Assembly: GCF_030997045.1 (NCBI RefSeq)
Contig: NZ_CP116899.1
Location: forward strand, 2,305,501-2,369,500
From: Microbulbifer sp. TB1203
Lineage (GTDB): Bacteria; Pseudomonadota; Gammaproteobacteria; Pseudomonadales; Cellvibrionaceae
Direction: 5' to 3'
Length of the DNA: 64,000 bases
Part shown: positions 55,255 to 64,000 of the stretch, in pieces
Layout of the letters: every line of letters starts with the position of its first letter
How positions within the stretch are numbered: the first letter of the stretch is position 1
The notes under the pieces: model-generated
Told to the model about the DNA's origin: nothing
Databases searched by the model: none
What the model saw: only the letters and a program-made list of their open reading frames with translations
Position numbers and translations under genes: made by a program

Positions 55255-57949
55255 GGGCAGCGTTTTGCCGCGGGGTTTCCAGCTCCACGGCGCGGCCGGC
55301 GCGTTTGCCATCGGCGCTGCGGGCGCGGAGGGCCCGTACTGCCTCGGCCGGAGTGTCATCGCCCAGGGGCTGCCAATCGCTGCCGTCGAAATATTCCAGC
55401 GCCAGTCCCGGGAAGGGCGTGGCGGTCTTCAGCTGCCCATCTTCGATTACCGCACCCGGCACCGGCACCCGGTAGCCGATTCCCGCCAAATCCAGTTTGA
55501 ACAATTCCTTATTGCCCAAGGCAGCGGCGAATTTCCGCCAGTCCGCGTTCAGCGCGGCCTTGTCCACGGTGCCGGTCTCGGCGGAGAATTGCTGTCCTTC
55601 AATCAACGGCAATTCCCAATCAGCCCGGTACCAGGCCCGCTCGGCTAGGGCCAGCAGGCGCGGAAAGATCATGTATTCCACGCGGGCATCGGTGCGCACC
55701 ACTTCGCTCCACAACTGGCCCTGGATACCGCGCACCCGTTCAGCAAACCCCGCACCAGGCGCGGTGGCGGACCAGGGCTTGCCGTCCCGATCAGTGGAAA
55801 TTTCCGCCAACTGCGCAGTATTCAACGGCGTAAAGCTGAATACTTTGCGGGTATGGGTATTGCGCGAGGCCCAGTAGTAGCCGCTCTCTTTCGGGTCCAC
55901 CTCGTAGGGCATATCGAAATAAAGGAAATCCGAGTGGGACTGCACCACGTCGAAACCGGCCCGGGCCAGGTGCGCGCTCTCGTCCCCACCACCCCAGAAC
56001 AGGGGGGCCCAGGAGTTGACATAGTTGTTTTCCGTGTCCAGCTCTGCGTCCGCATTCGCGATGTGTTTAACGCCATCGTTCCAGGCCGCCATGGTGGGAA
56101 TGCCGGCATCCGCCACCAGCTTGCTGACACGCTTGGCGTAGAACTCCCCCAGTTCGTCGAGGGATTTCACCTCGCCGGCGGCGATCAGCTCGCGGCATTG
56201 GGGCGAATTGCTCCAGGGTTTCCCGCGCGCTTCCGCTGGTACATCGCCCTTTTCCGGGCTGTCCCCGGGAGCGCTCTCGAAGGCATCCCCGGCGAGGATG
56301 TTCACCGCCTCGTCGCCGCCAAAGTGCCAACTGGCCAGGGGTTGGCCGGCGGCCCGGTGCATGGCCTGCACTTCGCGGATCAGTTTGCCCACGAAGCGGT
56401 AGGAGGAATCGATGCAGGGGTTGATATAACTGTCGTCGTAGAACTGCACCGAGAGGTAACGGGTGTCGTCCTCGGGGTCGATCAGGCGGTACTCCACGGC
56501 CTTTCCCGGCGACTCGTCTACGAGTTTCCGGTAGCGCGCTTCCATGGCCACCACGGCGGCGCGGGCGTGGGCGGGCATGTCGAACTCCGGGATCACCTCG
56601 ATATGGCGCGCGGCGGCGAAGCGCACTATTTCGATATAGTCGTCGACGCTGAAAAAGCCGCTGCCGTTGTTGTCGCTGTTCGGCCCGGAACCCAGCTGCG
56701 GCAGCAAACATTGATTTTCGCTGAGATCGAAGCATCGCTTGGCGCCGACATCCGTCAGCTCCGGCAGGCCGGGAATCTCCAGGCGCCAACCCTCGTCGTC
56801 GGACAGGTGGAAGTGGAAGCGGTTGAGCTTGTAGGCGGCCATCTGCTCCAGCAGCTTCAACACCACAGCCTTGCTGTGGAAATTACGCCCGACGTCCAGG
56901 AACAACCCCCGGTACTGGAAACGCGGCGCGTCTTCGATTTTTGCCAGCGGCAGGGTTCGGCTCTTGGCGTCCACCAGCGCCAACAGGGATTGCAGGCCGT
57001 AGAAGGCGCCCGTCTGATCGTAGCCCAGCACGCGGCCGCCCTTCTCCTCCACCCACAGGCGATAGGCGCCGCTGGCGGCACCGCCGAAGGCGGAGTCGTC
57101 GATGGCCACCGTCACCGGAAAGGCGCCGGGGCCGGAAGGCGCCAGTTTCAACTGTCGCAAACGCCGGTTGAAGGCCTGCAGGCTTTCACTGGCCAGGGGA
57201 CCCGCGTCCACCGCGATACCTGTCCCGAGCGCCACCGGCTCCCCTTCCACCGCCTCGACAGCCAATGGCTTGGGAATAACGCGGCGATGCCAGGCGCCGT
57301 CCGTTGCACTTCCCGCATCGGAATAGGCCCGGTAGCGGCTGGCGGCACTGGCGAGCACAACGGCGTCGTCGGCTGTGCGCTTCCAGTTGTCCGGGTGGTT
57401 GGTGTTGATCGGCTCAACCAGCCCTTCCAGGCTGTTGCTGTCAGTGGACTCGATCACCCGTGCCCTGCCCTCCGCATCCACCACGAAAAAACGGGGCATA
57501 AAGTCCGACTCGAACTGCATCCAGTTCTCCGCCAGTATCTCCAGCTCCAGGGTGGCACCGCCGGAAATGCCGGCGAAGCGCTCGGTGGGCACCAGCCGGT
57601 AGAGGTCGCCGTTGATATGTTCCAGCTCGAAGGCATCGCTGTTCCGCAGGCGGAAGCTGCGGCGGATACTGTGGAAGTAGAGCGTCCAATCCCGCTCTCC
57701 GGCGCCGATGTCCGGCCCGCTGTTGGTGAGCGAGATCCGGTAACTGGAGCAGATGGCGCCACCGCCGCCGGCGCGCTTGCACTCTTCGCGCAGCTCCGGA
57801 CCCACACCCTGGAAGTTAGTGATCACTTCCTGGGTTACCGAGACGTGTTGCGCGATGCGCTCCGCCGCGGTGGCGTCGGATTCATGTTTCTCGCAGGCGG
57901 AAAAGACAGAGGCGAGCGCCAGGCTGGCGAGGAGGAGCGGGCGGTTCAT
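55247..57949 (-). CDS. GH20 beta-N-acetylhexosaminidase, lipoprotein
   Basis: A 900-residue exo-hexosaminidase that releases GlcNAc from chitobiose and chitooligosaccharides. Signal: MNRPLLLASLALASVFSAC, a lipobox with Cys at residue 19, so anchored to the outer membrane. In order: an N-terminal chitobiase carbohydrate-binding domain (about 30-210), a GH20b domain (residues VEAVEGEPVALGTGIAVDAG), the GH20 TIM barrel with the catalytic D-E pair in WHFGGDEAVNI near 545, and a C-terminal domain. The start at 57949 is chosen because it places the lipobox correctly; the open frame to 58069 would add a nonconserved extension across the operator. Its TAG stop is part of a repeat. Confidence 0.94.
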   Translation of the reverse strand: MNRPLLLASLALASVFSACEKHESDATAAERIAQHVSVTQEVITNFQGVGPELREECKRAGGGGAICSSYRISLTNSGPDIGAGERDWTLYFHSIRRSFRLRNSDAFELEHINGDLYRLVPTERFAGISGGATLELEILAENWMQFESDFMPRFFVVDAEGRARVIESTDSNSLEGLVEPINTNHPDNWKRTADDAVVLASAASRYRAYSDAGSATDGAWHRRVIPKPLAVEAVEGEPVALGTGIAVDAGPLASESLQAFNRRLRQLKLAPSGPGAFPVTVAIDDSAFGGAASGAYRLWVEEKGGRVLGYDQTGAFYGLQSLLALVDAKSRTLPLAKIEDAPRFQYRGLFLDVGRNFHSKAVVLKLLEQMAAYKLNRFHFHLSDDEGWRLEIPGLPELTDVGAKRCFDLSENQCLLPQLGSGPNSDNNGSGFFSVDDYIEIVRFAAARHIEVIPEFDMPAHARAAVVAMEARYRKLVDESPGKAVEYRLIDPEDDTRYLSVQFYDDSYINPCIDSSYRFVGKLIREVQAMHRAAGQPLASWHFGGDEAVNILAGDAFESAPGDSPEKGDVPAEARGKPWSNSPQCRELIAAGEVKSLDELGEFYAKRVSKLVADAGIPTMAAWNDGVKHIANADAELDTENNYVNSWAPLFWGGGDESAHLARAGFDVVQSHSDFLYFDMPYEVDPKESGYYWASRNTHTRKVFSFTPLNTAQLAEISTDRDGKPWSATAPGAGFAERVRGIQGQLWSEVVRTDARVEYMIFPRLLALAERAWYRADWELPLIEGQQFSAETGTVDKAALNADWRKFAAALGNKELFKLDLAGIGYRVPVPGAVIEDGQLKTATPFPGLALEYFDGSDWQPLGDDTPAEAVRALRARSADGKRAGRAVELETPRQNAAQL

Positions 57950-57994
57950 GGTTTTTCTCTTATCTTTGTGGATACTGTCTACCATAGCGAAAAA

Positions 57995-58006
57995 GACAGC
58001 GCTGTC
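57995..58006. promoter_or_regulatory. NagR-like (LacI) operator GACAGCGCTGTC upstream of the GH20 gene
   Basis: A perfect 12-bp palindrome, flanked by AAA and AAT, 46 bases upstream of the hexosaminidase start. It is identical to the core of the first chitinase operator at 18631-18642. LacI-family sites like this, with a central CG, control chitin and GlcNAc catabolism in related bacteria. It probably overlaps the promoter. Confidence 0.78.
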
Positions 58007-58009
58007 AAT

Positions 58010-58402
58010 AGCGGTAAACAAGCACCGCTGGGCATTAGCTACCATGCTGAAAGAAAAAAAGAGGGGCAATAACCCGGAAACTCCGCGAGGGCCTTAGAGC
58101 CGCGACAATGCAGTTACTAGATCAAGTTTTCATAGTCGCAGGAAAACACTTGAATAATCCGCAATAAAAACTTTGGCGCGTCGCGGGACATTCCCACCAG
58201 CTACTTGAGCGAGAATCTACAAACCCAGAGATGATGCGGGCTGGAAGGGGATGACCCCAATGAAGCAAATATCCACAAATAGGGTTGCAAGGAATGTCGG
58301 AGTTATGAGATACAACGGGTCCATTGAGGGTGAGCCATAATAATTTCAACGGTCGTTAAGTGATCGTTCAGCCGAAAAAGTAAGCACCCCGGGGTAGACC
58401 AA
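58010..58402. other. AT-richer intergenic region upstream of the unknown exported protein
   Basis: About 390 bases without a recognisable gene or long palindrome. The base composition is lower in GC than the surrounding genes, which suits promoters for the divergent hexosaminidase and the gene at 58403. I see no RNA gene signature in it. Confidence 0.35.
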
Positions 58403-58891
58403 ATGGAATTCCGCCGTATTCGTTTCCGTCCCAGCAAACACCTGCCAGCGGTGTTCACCCTGTTATTGCTTCCCGCCTCCGGTTCCAGTTTCGCCGATGA
58501 GCTGTTTATCCCCGAGTCCAACACCGCCCTCAACCTGCAGGCGGACAACGCCTTTTTCGTGGACAGCGCCTTTGGCATGGACAATGCCGCCCTCTACCAG
58601 GCGGCGGAAAATCTGCGCAACAACTCCATGGGCACGGTGCAGCGCCAGCTCAACTACCAGTGGTTGCAAATGCACACCAACCCGGACGAATTCAAACCCA
58701 CCACCGGTGGCAAGGCCCTCAACGAAATCCTCAAGATGGGTTGGAAGACCTACCGCGAGCAGAACAAGCGCCGCAAAGAGAGCGCATTGATCCGCTACAC
58801 CAGCGGCCACGGCAAGATCGGCAAGTCCATGGACTACGACGTGCGCCTGTCGGACGACAAGTTCAAATTCTCCTTCGAGTACGAATTCTGA
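58403..58891 (+). CDS. Unknown exported protein of 162 residues
   Basis: An uncharacterised protein with an N-terminal signal peptide (FTLLLLPASGSSFA) preceded by a basic MEFRRIRFRPSKHLP. The mature part has NAALYQAAENLRNNSMGTVQRQLNYQWLQ and a C-terminal YDVRLSDDKFKFSFEYEF ending in an aromatic, possibly a small outer-membrane or periplasmic protein. No family is recognised. The ribosome binding site is weak. It is followed by repeat B copy 4. Confidence 0.7.
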   Translation: MEFRRIRFRPSKHLPAVFTLLLLPASGSSFADELFIPESNTALNLQADNAFFVDSAFGMDNAALYQAAENLRNNSMGTVQRQLNYQWLQMHTNPDEFKPTTGGKALNEILKMGWKTYREQNKRRKESALIRYTSGHGKIGKSMDYDVRLSDDKFKFSFEYEF

Positions 58892-58904
58892 CCCCACCGG
58901 ATGT

Positions 58905-58992
58905 CGCTGGCTTTTTGCGGGACCGTCCGCAAGAGGAACCTCTCGGATAAGCCCCAGGGCGGATTCACCGCGTGTCCCCCAGAAAGCCAGCG
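58905..58992. repeat. Modular palindrome, repeat family B, copy 4 (short)
   Basis: An 88-bp palindrome with arms CGCTGGCTTTTTGCGGGAC and GTCCCCCAGAAAGCCAGCG. On the minus strand its interior reads GGGACACGCGGTGAATCCG, similar to the GGGACACG...TGAATACG core of the other copies. It follows the exported protein gene. Confidence 0.75.
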
Positions 58993-59085
58993 GTAACAGG
59001 ACCCCATCTTCAACTTAGTGCCACCTCCTACATTTGTCCCAGCGCTTTGTTAGAATCTCCGCCACCTGTACCGGCGGAGACTGCT

Positions 59086-59568
59086 GTGAACGCCCCCCCA
59101 ACCTTTTCCCAACTGCCCCGCGCCGGCGTCGGCCGCCGTCTGGCGGCGCTGGTTTACGACACCCTGATCATCCTCGGCCTGCTGATGGTATACGGCTTTC
59201 TGGCGATGCTGGTCGCATCCGCGGTGGTGGGCCTGGAGTGCCAGCCGGAGGAGCTGGACTACAGTCCTTGCGTGAGCGGCCCGCTGTTCCAGGTGGGAAT
59301 GGTGGCGGTGATCGCCGGGTATTTTGTCTGGTCCTGGCATGCCGCGGGCCAGACCATCGGTATGCGCGCATGGCGCTTGCTGCTGGCCAGTCCGGACGGC
59401 GTGCAGTTGAGTTGGCGCCAGTGCGCCCTGCGCGCCCTGGTGGGGGCCCTTTCCCTGGCCTGTGCCGGCGCCGGTTACTTCTGGGCCTGGACCCGCGAGG
59501 ACAAGGCCAGTTGGCACGACCTGGCCTCCGGTTCCGAAGTGCGTTTGCTACCGAAGAAGAAGGGTTAG
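59086..59568 (+). CDS. RDD family membrane protein
   Basis: A 160-residue membrane protein with the RDD domain: RAGVGRRLAALVYDTLIILGLL near the start, then two further hydrophobic segments and the C-terminal TREDKASWHDLASGSEV. RDD proteins are mostly of unknown function, with some acting as sodium/proton antiporters. Start GTG with GGAGA upstream. The open frame begins earlier but that sequence is repeat-derived. Confidence 0.87.
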   Translation: MNAPPTFSQLPRAGVGRRLAALVYDTLIILGLLMVYGFLAMLVASAVVGLECQPEELDYSPCVSGPLFQVGMVAVIAGYFVWSWHAAGQTIGMRAWRLLLASPDGVQLSWRQCALRALVGALSLACAGAGYFWAWTREDKASWHDLASGSEVRLLPKKKG

Positions 59569-59613
59569 TGGTGAATGGAACTAAGTTAAGCCTATAAACT
59601 TGATGCGAAGGGC

Positions 59614-59719
59614 CTGATGCCGGGGCTTCTTTGCGGGACTGTCTGCGAGAGGGACCTCGCGGACAAGCCTACAGGGACGTATTCACGGCGTGTCCCGTAA
59701 AGAAGCCCCGGCAGCAGGT
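59614..59719. repeat. Modular palindrome, repeat family B, copy 5
   Basis: A 106-bp palindrome with arms CCTGATGCCGGGGCTTCTTTG and their complement ending GCAGCAGG. On the minus strand the interior reads GGGACACGCCGTGAATACG then TCCCTGTAGGCTTGTCCG, a direct relative of the core in copies 2 and 3. It lies between convergent RDD and lptG genes. Confidence 0.85.
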
Positions 59720-59793
59720 CCGCCCCAAAGCCTTAACTTAGCACCATTCGGGTTAGTGGTTAGTGTGGTGTGGGGTACTGACCATTAACCACT

Positions 59794-60858
59794 TTACCGG
59801 GCTCGCCTGAGCAGCCACCACCCTACCGCGAAGCACATCAATATCGGCAACAATACGGCGATAAATGGCGGGAAACCGAATACCAGGGAAGACGGGCCGA
59901 GCATATCCTGCACGGTCTGGAACACGATGCCCACGATCACACCGGTAAATACCCGCAGGCCGGTGGTCACTTCTCTCAGCGGCCCGAAGATAAACGAGAT
60001 GGCCACCATCACCAGGCTGGCGATGGTCAGCGGCTGCAGCAGCTTTTTCCAGAATTCCAGCCAGTAGCGGCCCGAGTCCTCCCCCTTGCGGTCGAGGAAC
60101 TGCCCGTAGGACCAGAGATTGCGCGGCGAAAGATCCGAGGGCATCGGTACCACCAGCGAGAAGACTTCCGGGGAGATATCCGTGTGCCATACACTCTCGG
60201 CCTCCTCGGTGCTTTCTGCACGCTCCGGAGTGAAGCTGGTGGCACGGCTGTTCTCCAGTCTCCAGTGGTCACCACCGAAACGGCCCCGCTCGGAGAAGAT
60301 TACCCGCTCCAGTTGGCGCTCGCTATCGAAGCGATAGCGGGTGATGCCGAACAGCTCACCGCCGGGCAACGCGGCATTGAAGTGCACAAACTCGTCGCCC
60401 TCCTTCAACCACAGCCCGTGCTCCAGGCCTCCCGCTTCCAGTTCACCCAGGGCGACGGACTTGCGGTTCTCCGCCTCCTGGTTGGTCTGCGGAATTACAA
60501 ACTCTGCCAATATCATACCCAGCGCGATCAGCAGTATCAGCGGCTTCATCACCGCCCACGCAATGCGCCCGATGGACACGCCGGAGGCCCGCATCACTGT
60601 GAGTTCACTGGTACCGGCGAGAGTTCCCAGGCCCACCATGCAGCCCACCAGGGCGGAAAAACCCAGTTGGTCGTAGACCCGGTCCGGCAGCGTCCAGCCT
60701 ACATATTCCAGCGCGTTGACAAACTGATAGCTGCCCTCCAGTTCGCCCAACTGGTCGACGATGGCGAAAATCACATCCAGCCCCAGGATCACCATAAGCA
60801 CTGCGGCCACTGACAGGGCAACGGTGCGGCCGATATAGCTGTCCAGTCTACGCATCAT
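59794..60858 (-). CDS. lptG: LPS export permease LptG
   Basis: A 354-residue inner-membrane protein, one of the two permease subunits of the LptB2FG transporter that moves LPS from the inner membrane to LptC. Conserved parts are LDSYIGRTVALSVAAVLMVILGL, GTLAGTSELTVMRASGVS, QTNQEAENRKS and the C-terminal FGFPPFIAVLLPILMCFAVGWWLLRRAR. Six hydrophobic segments and a periplasmic beta domain. It overlaps the lptF stop by 11 bases, so the two are coupled. Confidence 0.95.
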   Translation of the reverse strand: MMRRLDSYIGRTVALSVAAVLMVILGLDVIFAIVDQLGELEGSYQFVNALEYVGWTLPDRVYDQLGFSALVGCMVGLGTLAGTSELTVMRASGVSIGRIAWAVMKPLILLIALGMILAEFVIPQTNQEAENRKSVALGELEAGGLEHGLWLKEGDEFVHFNAALPGGELFGITRYRFDSERQLERVIFSERGRFGGDHWRLENSRATSFTPERAESTEEAESVWHTDISPEVFSLVVPMPSDLSPRNLWSYGQFLDRKGEDSGRYWLEFWKKLLQPLTIASLVMVAISFIFGPLREVTTGLRVFTGVIVGIVFQTVQDMLGPSSLVFGFPPFIAVLLPILMCFAVGWWLLRRAR

Positions 60859-61975
60859 CCACTGCCTCTGAATCGTCGGGTCGCGCGGGGCAGCGGCGCC
60901 GCTCGCGCCCCCCCAGCAGCAACAGCCCCAAAATCAGGAATGGCGGGTGCACCAGCCAGATGGCGGCGGGATTGCCGATCTTGCCGTCCTCAATAGCGCC
61001 GCGCACACCCTGCAGGATCACCAGATAGGTGATATACAGCAGCACCGCGGGAATCATTTTGGCATAGCGCCCCTGGCGCGGGTTCGTACGGGAAAGCGGC
61101 ACTGCCAGCACGGCCACCACCAGCACCAACACCGGCAGGCTGAAACGCCAGTGGAGGTTTGCGCGCTCCTCGCGCCCGTCGCTGTGCCACAAATCCAGGG
61201 TGGAGGCGGACTCGATGCGGTCGCGGCTTCGCTGGCGCATTTCGGGAATTTCCAGCAGCACCTCATAACTGGCGAATTTCATCAGGCGATAGTCCCGCTG
61301 CCCCGGCACCCCCTCATAGCGATAGCCATCGCGCAGCACCAGGTAACGCAGGCCGGTCTCCGGATCTACTTGCTGTACACCCTCCCGCGCCAGGGTGACG
61401 GTCTGTTGCGCCGTCTCCGTCTCTGCGCGGCCGGAACTGAGTTCGGCGAGGAACACATCGTACATGGTGGACCTGTCCCGGCTCAGGGCCTTCGCGTAGT
61501 AGACCGCCCTATCCCCCTCGGTGGCGACAAACTTCTTCGGCACCAGGTGATCGAACTCGCTGCGTGATTTATCAGCAGTGAGCAGTCCGGAGGAGCGTTC
61601 CATACCGGTGGGCGTCAGGTAGAGGCTCATCGCCGCCACCACCAGTGACACCCCCAGTGCCGGCGCCAGGGTGTAACCAAGCAGGCGCCGTTCGCTGAAA
61701 CCACAGGCGTGCAGCACCGTCATCTCGCTCTCGATATACAGGCGGCCGTAAGCCAGCAGGATACCCACAAAAAAACCCAGCGGCAGCACCAGCTCCAGGA
61801 AACCGGGCAGGCGATAACCCATCAGCGAAAAGAGAATATTGGCGGACAGCTCGCCGGCGGCAGCCTCCGCCAGGTATTTCACAAAGCGGCCGCTCATCAC
61901 CATCAGCAACAAAACAGCGCTGACCGCCAGCGTGGCGAAAAGCAGCTCGCGGCAGAGGTAGCGGAAGATAATCAC
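60848..61975 (-). CDS. lptF: LPS export permease LptF
   Basis: A 375-residue partner of LptG with the same six-span plus periplasmic beta design. The N-terminus MIIFRYLCRELLFATLAVSAVLLLMV is typical and I choose the GTG at 61975 for it; the open frame continues upstream to 62098 but the extension is repeat-like and unlike LptF. Conserved parts are YLAEAAAGELSANILFSLM and ESEMTVLHACGFSERRL. It is divergent from pepA, as in other gammaproteobacteria. Confidence 0.95.
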   Translation of the reverse strand: MIIFRYLCRELLFATLAVSAVLLLMVMSGRFVKYLAEAAAGELSANILFSLMGYRLPGFLELVLPLGFFVGILLAYGRLYIESEMTVLHACGFSERRLLGYTLAPALGVSLVVAAMSLYLTPTGMERSSGLLTADKSRSEFDHLVPKKFVATEGDRAVYYAKALSRDRSTMYDVFLAELSSGRAETETAQQTVTLAREGVQQVDPETGLRYLVLRDGYRYEGVPGQRDYRLMKFASYEVLLEIPEMRQRSRDRIESASTLDLWHSDGREERANLHWRFSLPVLVLVVAVLAVPLSRTNPRQGRYAKMIPAVLLYITYLVILQGVRGAIEDGKIGNPAAIWLVHPPFLILGLLLLGGRERRRCPARPDDSEAVDDA

Positions 61976-62176
61976 TGGATGAAAGAATTCCTTGGTGACG
62001 GCACGGCGGAAAGACCTTGTGAGAACATTCGTGTGGGGGCCAGGCCCGAAACTGCCCATATGCACAGGGCGACCACGAGGGTCGCCCCTGCAACGCAATT
62101 CATTCTGTCCCGGGTTACACTGTGCGCATTATCGCCAAAATTATTTGTCATGTCTTGAATTGAAGGAAAAGGAATT

Positions 62177-63646
62177 ATGCAGTTTACCGCCAAGGTCACC
62201 GATATCCGCAAACAGCGCAGCGCCTGCGCCATCATTGCGGCAGATGCCAAGAACCGCCTCACCGCCAGTGGCACCGAGCTGGACGACGCCTGCGGCGGCG
62301 CCATCGGCAGGGTCCTCAAGCGCGGCGACCTGGGCAAAAAACTCGCCAGTACTCTGGTACTGACTCCAACGGAAGGTTCCCTCGAACGGATACTACTGGT
62401 GCGCAGCGGCGGAGTAGGCAAACTCAGCCAGGCCGACTACCGAAAGCTGGCCGGCGCCAGCGCAAACGCGGTTAAGGGCTACAAAGACTCCTGCAGCTAC
62501 CTCACGGAACTGGAAGTGTCCGGTGCCGACAGCGCCTGGCAGGCGCAGCAGTTGGCCCTGGCCATGGGTCTCGCCGGCTATAAATTCACCCGCTGCAAGA
62601 GCGGCTCCGATAACAGCCCGCTGGTAAGCTTCACCCTGCACGTTCCCGAGCGCAAGCAACTCAAGTCAATCCAGAGCGGCATGGAGATGGGCGCGGCCCA
62701 GGCCGCCGGCAGCAACGTGGCCCGCGAACTGGGCAACCTGCCGGGCAATATCTGTACTCCCAATTACCTGGCATCGGAGGCCCGCGCCCTGGCCAAAAAA
62801 CATACGAAGCTCACCACCACAGTGTTGGACGAGAAAAAAATGCAATCCCTGGGCATGGGGGCCTTCCTCAGCGTCGCCAAGGGCAGCGACGAGCCCCCGG
62901 CACTGATCGCCATGCAGTACAAGGGCGGCAAAGCCGGGGCGAAACCCATAGTATTGGTGGGCAAAGGCATTACTTTCGATACCGGCGGCATCAGCATCAA
63001 GCCCGGCCAAGCTATGGACGAGATGAAGTTCGACATGTGCGGTGCCGCCAGCGTGTTCGGGGTGATGCACGCGCTGCTGGAACTGCAGCCGGCGATCAAT
63101 GTGGTGGGCCTGGTGGCGGCGGCGGAGAACATGCCCAGCGGCCGCGCCAGCAAGCCTGGGGACATTGTCACTACCATGTCCGGCAAGACTGTCGAGATCC
63201 TCAACACCGATGCCGAAGGCCGCCTGGTACTGTGCGATGCGCTCACCTACGCCGCCAGGTACAAACCGGAAGTGGTGATCGATATCGCCACCCTTACCGG
63301 TGCCTGCGTGATCGCCCTGGGCAACCACGCCACCGGCCTCTATGCCAATAAGGACGAACTGGCCGCGAAACTGATCGCCGCCGGCGAGCGCACCGGCGAC
63401 CGCGCCTGGCATATGCCCCTGTGGGACGAATACCAATCGTCGCTGGATTCCAACTTCGCAGACATGCAGAATATCGGCGGCCGCGAGGCGGGCTCGGTGA
63501 CCGCCGCCTGCTTCCTCTCGCGCTTTGCCGGGGACTACACCTGGGCCCACCTGGATATCGCCGGCAGCGCCTGGAACTCCGGCGCCAACAAGGGCGCCAC
63601 CGGGCGACCGGTACCGCTGCTGGTGGAGTATCTGCTGGGTAAATAA
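62177..63646 (+). CDS. pepA: Leucyl aminopeptidase PepA
   Basis: A 489-residue hexameric M17 zinc/manganese aminopeptidase. The metal site is in GKGITFDTGGISIKPGQAMDEMKFDMCGA and the catalytic NTDAEGRLVL, with LVAAAENMPSGRASKPGD between them. PepA also acts as a transcription factor and Xer accessory protein in E. coli. AAGGA lies six bases before the ATG. Order lptF-pepA-holC is conserved. Confidence 0.97.
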   Translation: MQFTAKVTDIRKQRSACAIIAADAKNRLTASGTELDDACGGAIGRVLKRGDLGKKLASTLVLTPTEGSLERILLVRSGGVGKLSQADYRKLAGASANAVKGYKDSCSYLTELEVSGADSAWQAQQLALAMGLAGYKFTRCKSGSDNSPLVSFTLHVPERKQLKSIQSGMEMGAAQAAGSNVARELGNLPGNICTPNYLASEARALAKKHTKLTTTVLDEKKMQSLGMGAFLSVAKGSDEPPALIAMQYKGGKAGAKPIVLVGKGITFDTGGISIKPGQAMDEMKFDMCGAASVFGVMHALLELQPAINVVGLVAAAENMPSGRASKPGDIVTTMSGKTVEILNTDAEGRLVLCDALTYAARYKPEVVIDIATLTGACVIALGNHATGLYANKDELAAKLIAAGERTGDRAWHMPLWDEYQSSLDSNFADMQNIGGREAGSVTAACFLSRFAGDYTWAHLDIAGSAWNSGANKGATGRPVPLLVEYLLGK

Positions 63647-63720
63647 ACCCGGGAGCGCGGAGCTCCAGCTCCGCCCCACTGTAGGCCGGGTGGCAACCCG
63701 ATCATGGAACCCTTGGCGGC

Positions 63721-63908
63721 CCTGATGCCGGTGGCTTTTTGCGGGACACGGGCTAGGCGCCCCCCTTAAATACGTCCCTGTACGCTCGTAATCGGCATCC
63801 CTGCCTCACAAATCTGCCGGAGCAGATTTGGACGCCGAAGGCGCCCAAAGGGTGAGCGCCAGGGATGGCGCGAATCATCCGGTCCCGCAAAAAGCCACCG
63901 GCATCAGG
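63721..63908. repeat. Modular palindrome, repeat family B, copy 3
   Basis: About 188 bp with perfect 27-bp arms starting CCTGATGCCGGTGGCTTTTT. The core contains GGGACACGGGCTAGGCGCC and AATACGTCCCTGTACGCTCG followed by ATCGGCATCC, nearly identical to copy 2 although the arms are different. It lies between pepA and holC in the same orientation. Confidence 0.92.
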
Positions 63909-63964
63909 GCCTTCGCATGGCGCGCATTGCCAGGCCCGATTCTCGATCACGTCTTGGAAAAACC

Positions 63965-64000
63965 ATGACCCGCATAGACTTCTACGTACTCCCCTCCGAT
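63965..64000 (+). CDS. holC: DNA polymerase III chi subunit (start only)
   Basis: The window ends after 12 codons, MTRIDFYVLPSD. This start and the position directly after pepA identify HolC, the chi subunit of the clamp-loader that binds single-strand DNA-binding protein. The remainder lies outside. The preceding repeat B copy 3 separates it from pepA. Confidence 0.8.
   Translation, partial: MTRIDFYVLPSD

Noticed and set aside
55853..58072. Plus-strand frame of 739 codons opposite the GH20 gene
   Set aside because: Shadow of the well-supported GH20 frame, which carries the catalytic DE pair and a lipobox.

Overview
The window looks like a chromosomal segment of a GC-rich marine gammaproteobacterium of the Cellvibrionales type, most likely Microbulbifer or a close relative. 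The evidence is the pseudomonad-like gene order (nadC / DUF1631 / ampD / ampE; argG / pyrC / rnt; queA / tgt / secD / secF; lptGF / pepA / holC), a secreted GH18 chitinase with long poly-serine linkers, a lipoprotein GH20 hexosaminidase and LacI-type GACAGCGCTGTC operators. This taxonomic call is inference from gene content. No ribosomal RNA is present to confirm it.

Layout. 1-2.7 kb: the tail of a cyclopropane fatty acid synthase, then a small four-helix-bundle gene flanked by inverted GCGGAAT arrays and hit at its stop codon by a complete IS256-family element, then an SDR oxidoreductase. 2.7-9.3 kb: DUF481 outer-membrane protein, alkyltransferase-like DNA repair protein, AmpG permease, a PEBP-like exported protein coupled to a PLP-dependent dehydratase, a TetR regulator and a FabF-type ketosynthase. 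9.4-16.6 kb: aldehyde dehydrogenase, ampE, ampD, a DUF1631 protein, nadC and a small metallothionein-like protein behind a perfect LacI-type palindrome. 16.7-18.7 kb: chitinase and its operators. 18.8-27.7 kb: the whole cbb3 oxidase set, ccoNOQP plus ccoGHIS and a TauE/SafE-like membrane protein. 28-36.9 kb: argG, pyrC, rnt, an AraC regulator with azlCD, and a SWIM/SNF2 helicase. 36.9-41.3 kb: a Fur-type iron-uptake unit (TonB-dependent receptor, PepSY membrane protein, 58-residue membrane protein) with an IS200-like element upstream. 41.5-49.5 kb: SulP transporter, secDF without yajC, tgt, queA and tRNA-Leu(CAA). 49.6-55 kb: acyltransferase, ion channel, a MITE, tadA, rlmA, GMC oxidoreductase and a methyltransferase. 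55-64 kb: GH20 hexosaminidase, an unknown exported protein, RDD protein, lptG/lptF, pepA and the start of holC.

How the genes work together. AmpG, AmpD and AmpE belong to cell-wall recycling: import of anhydromuropeptides, their amidase, and an associated inner-membrane protein. Chitinase (secreted) and hexosaminidase (lipoprotein) form an extracellular-to-periplasmic chitin degradation route, and the identical 12-bp operator in front of both points to one regulon although they lie 39 kb apart. The cbb3 cluster contains structural subunits, the iron-sulfur protein CcoG, the copper ATPase CcoI and CcoS, so it should be self-sufficient for assembly.

The most distinctive property is the density of small repeats. 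I see several families of intergenic palindromes (a modular family with a conserved core and variable arms in five copies, a GTAGGATGGGCAAA family in two copies, a CCCTCTCCC family in two copies), a 268-bp MITE with nearly identical 34-bp termini, and two insertion sequences. Several of them sit exactly at gene ends and supply the stop codon or the last residues of the neighbouring protein. I do not see a defence island, CRISPR array, prophage or biosynthetic cluster.
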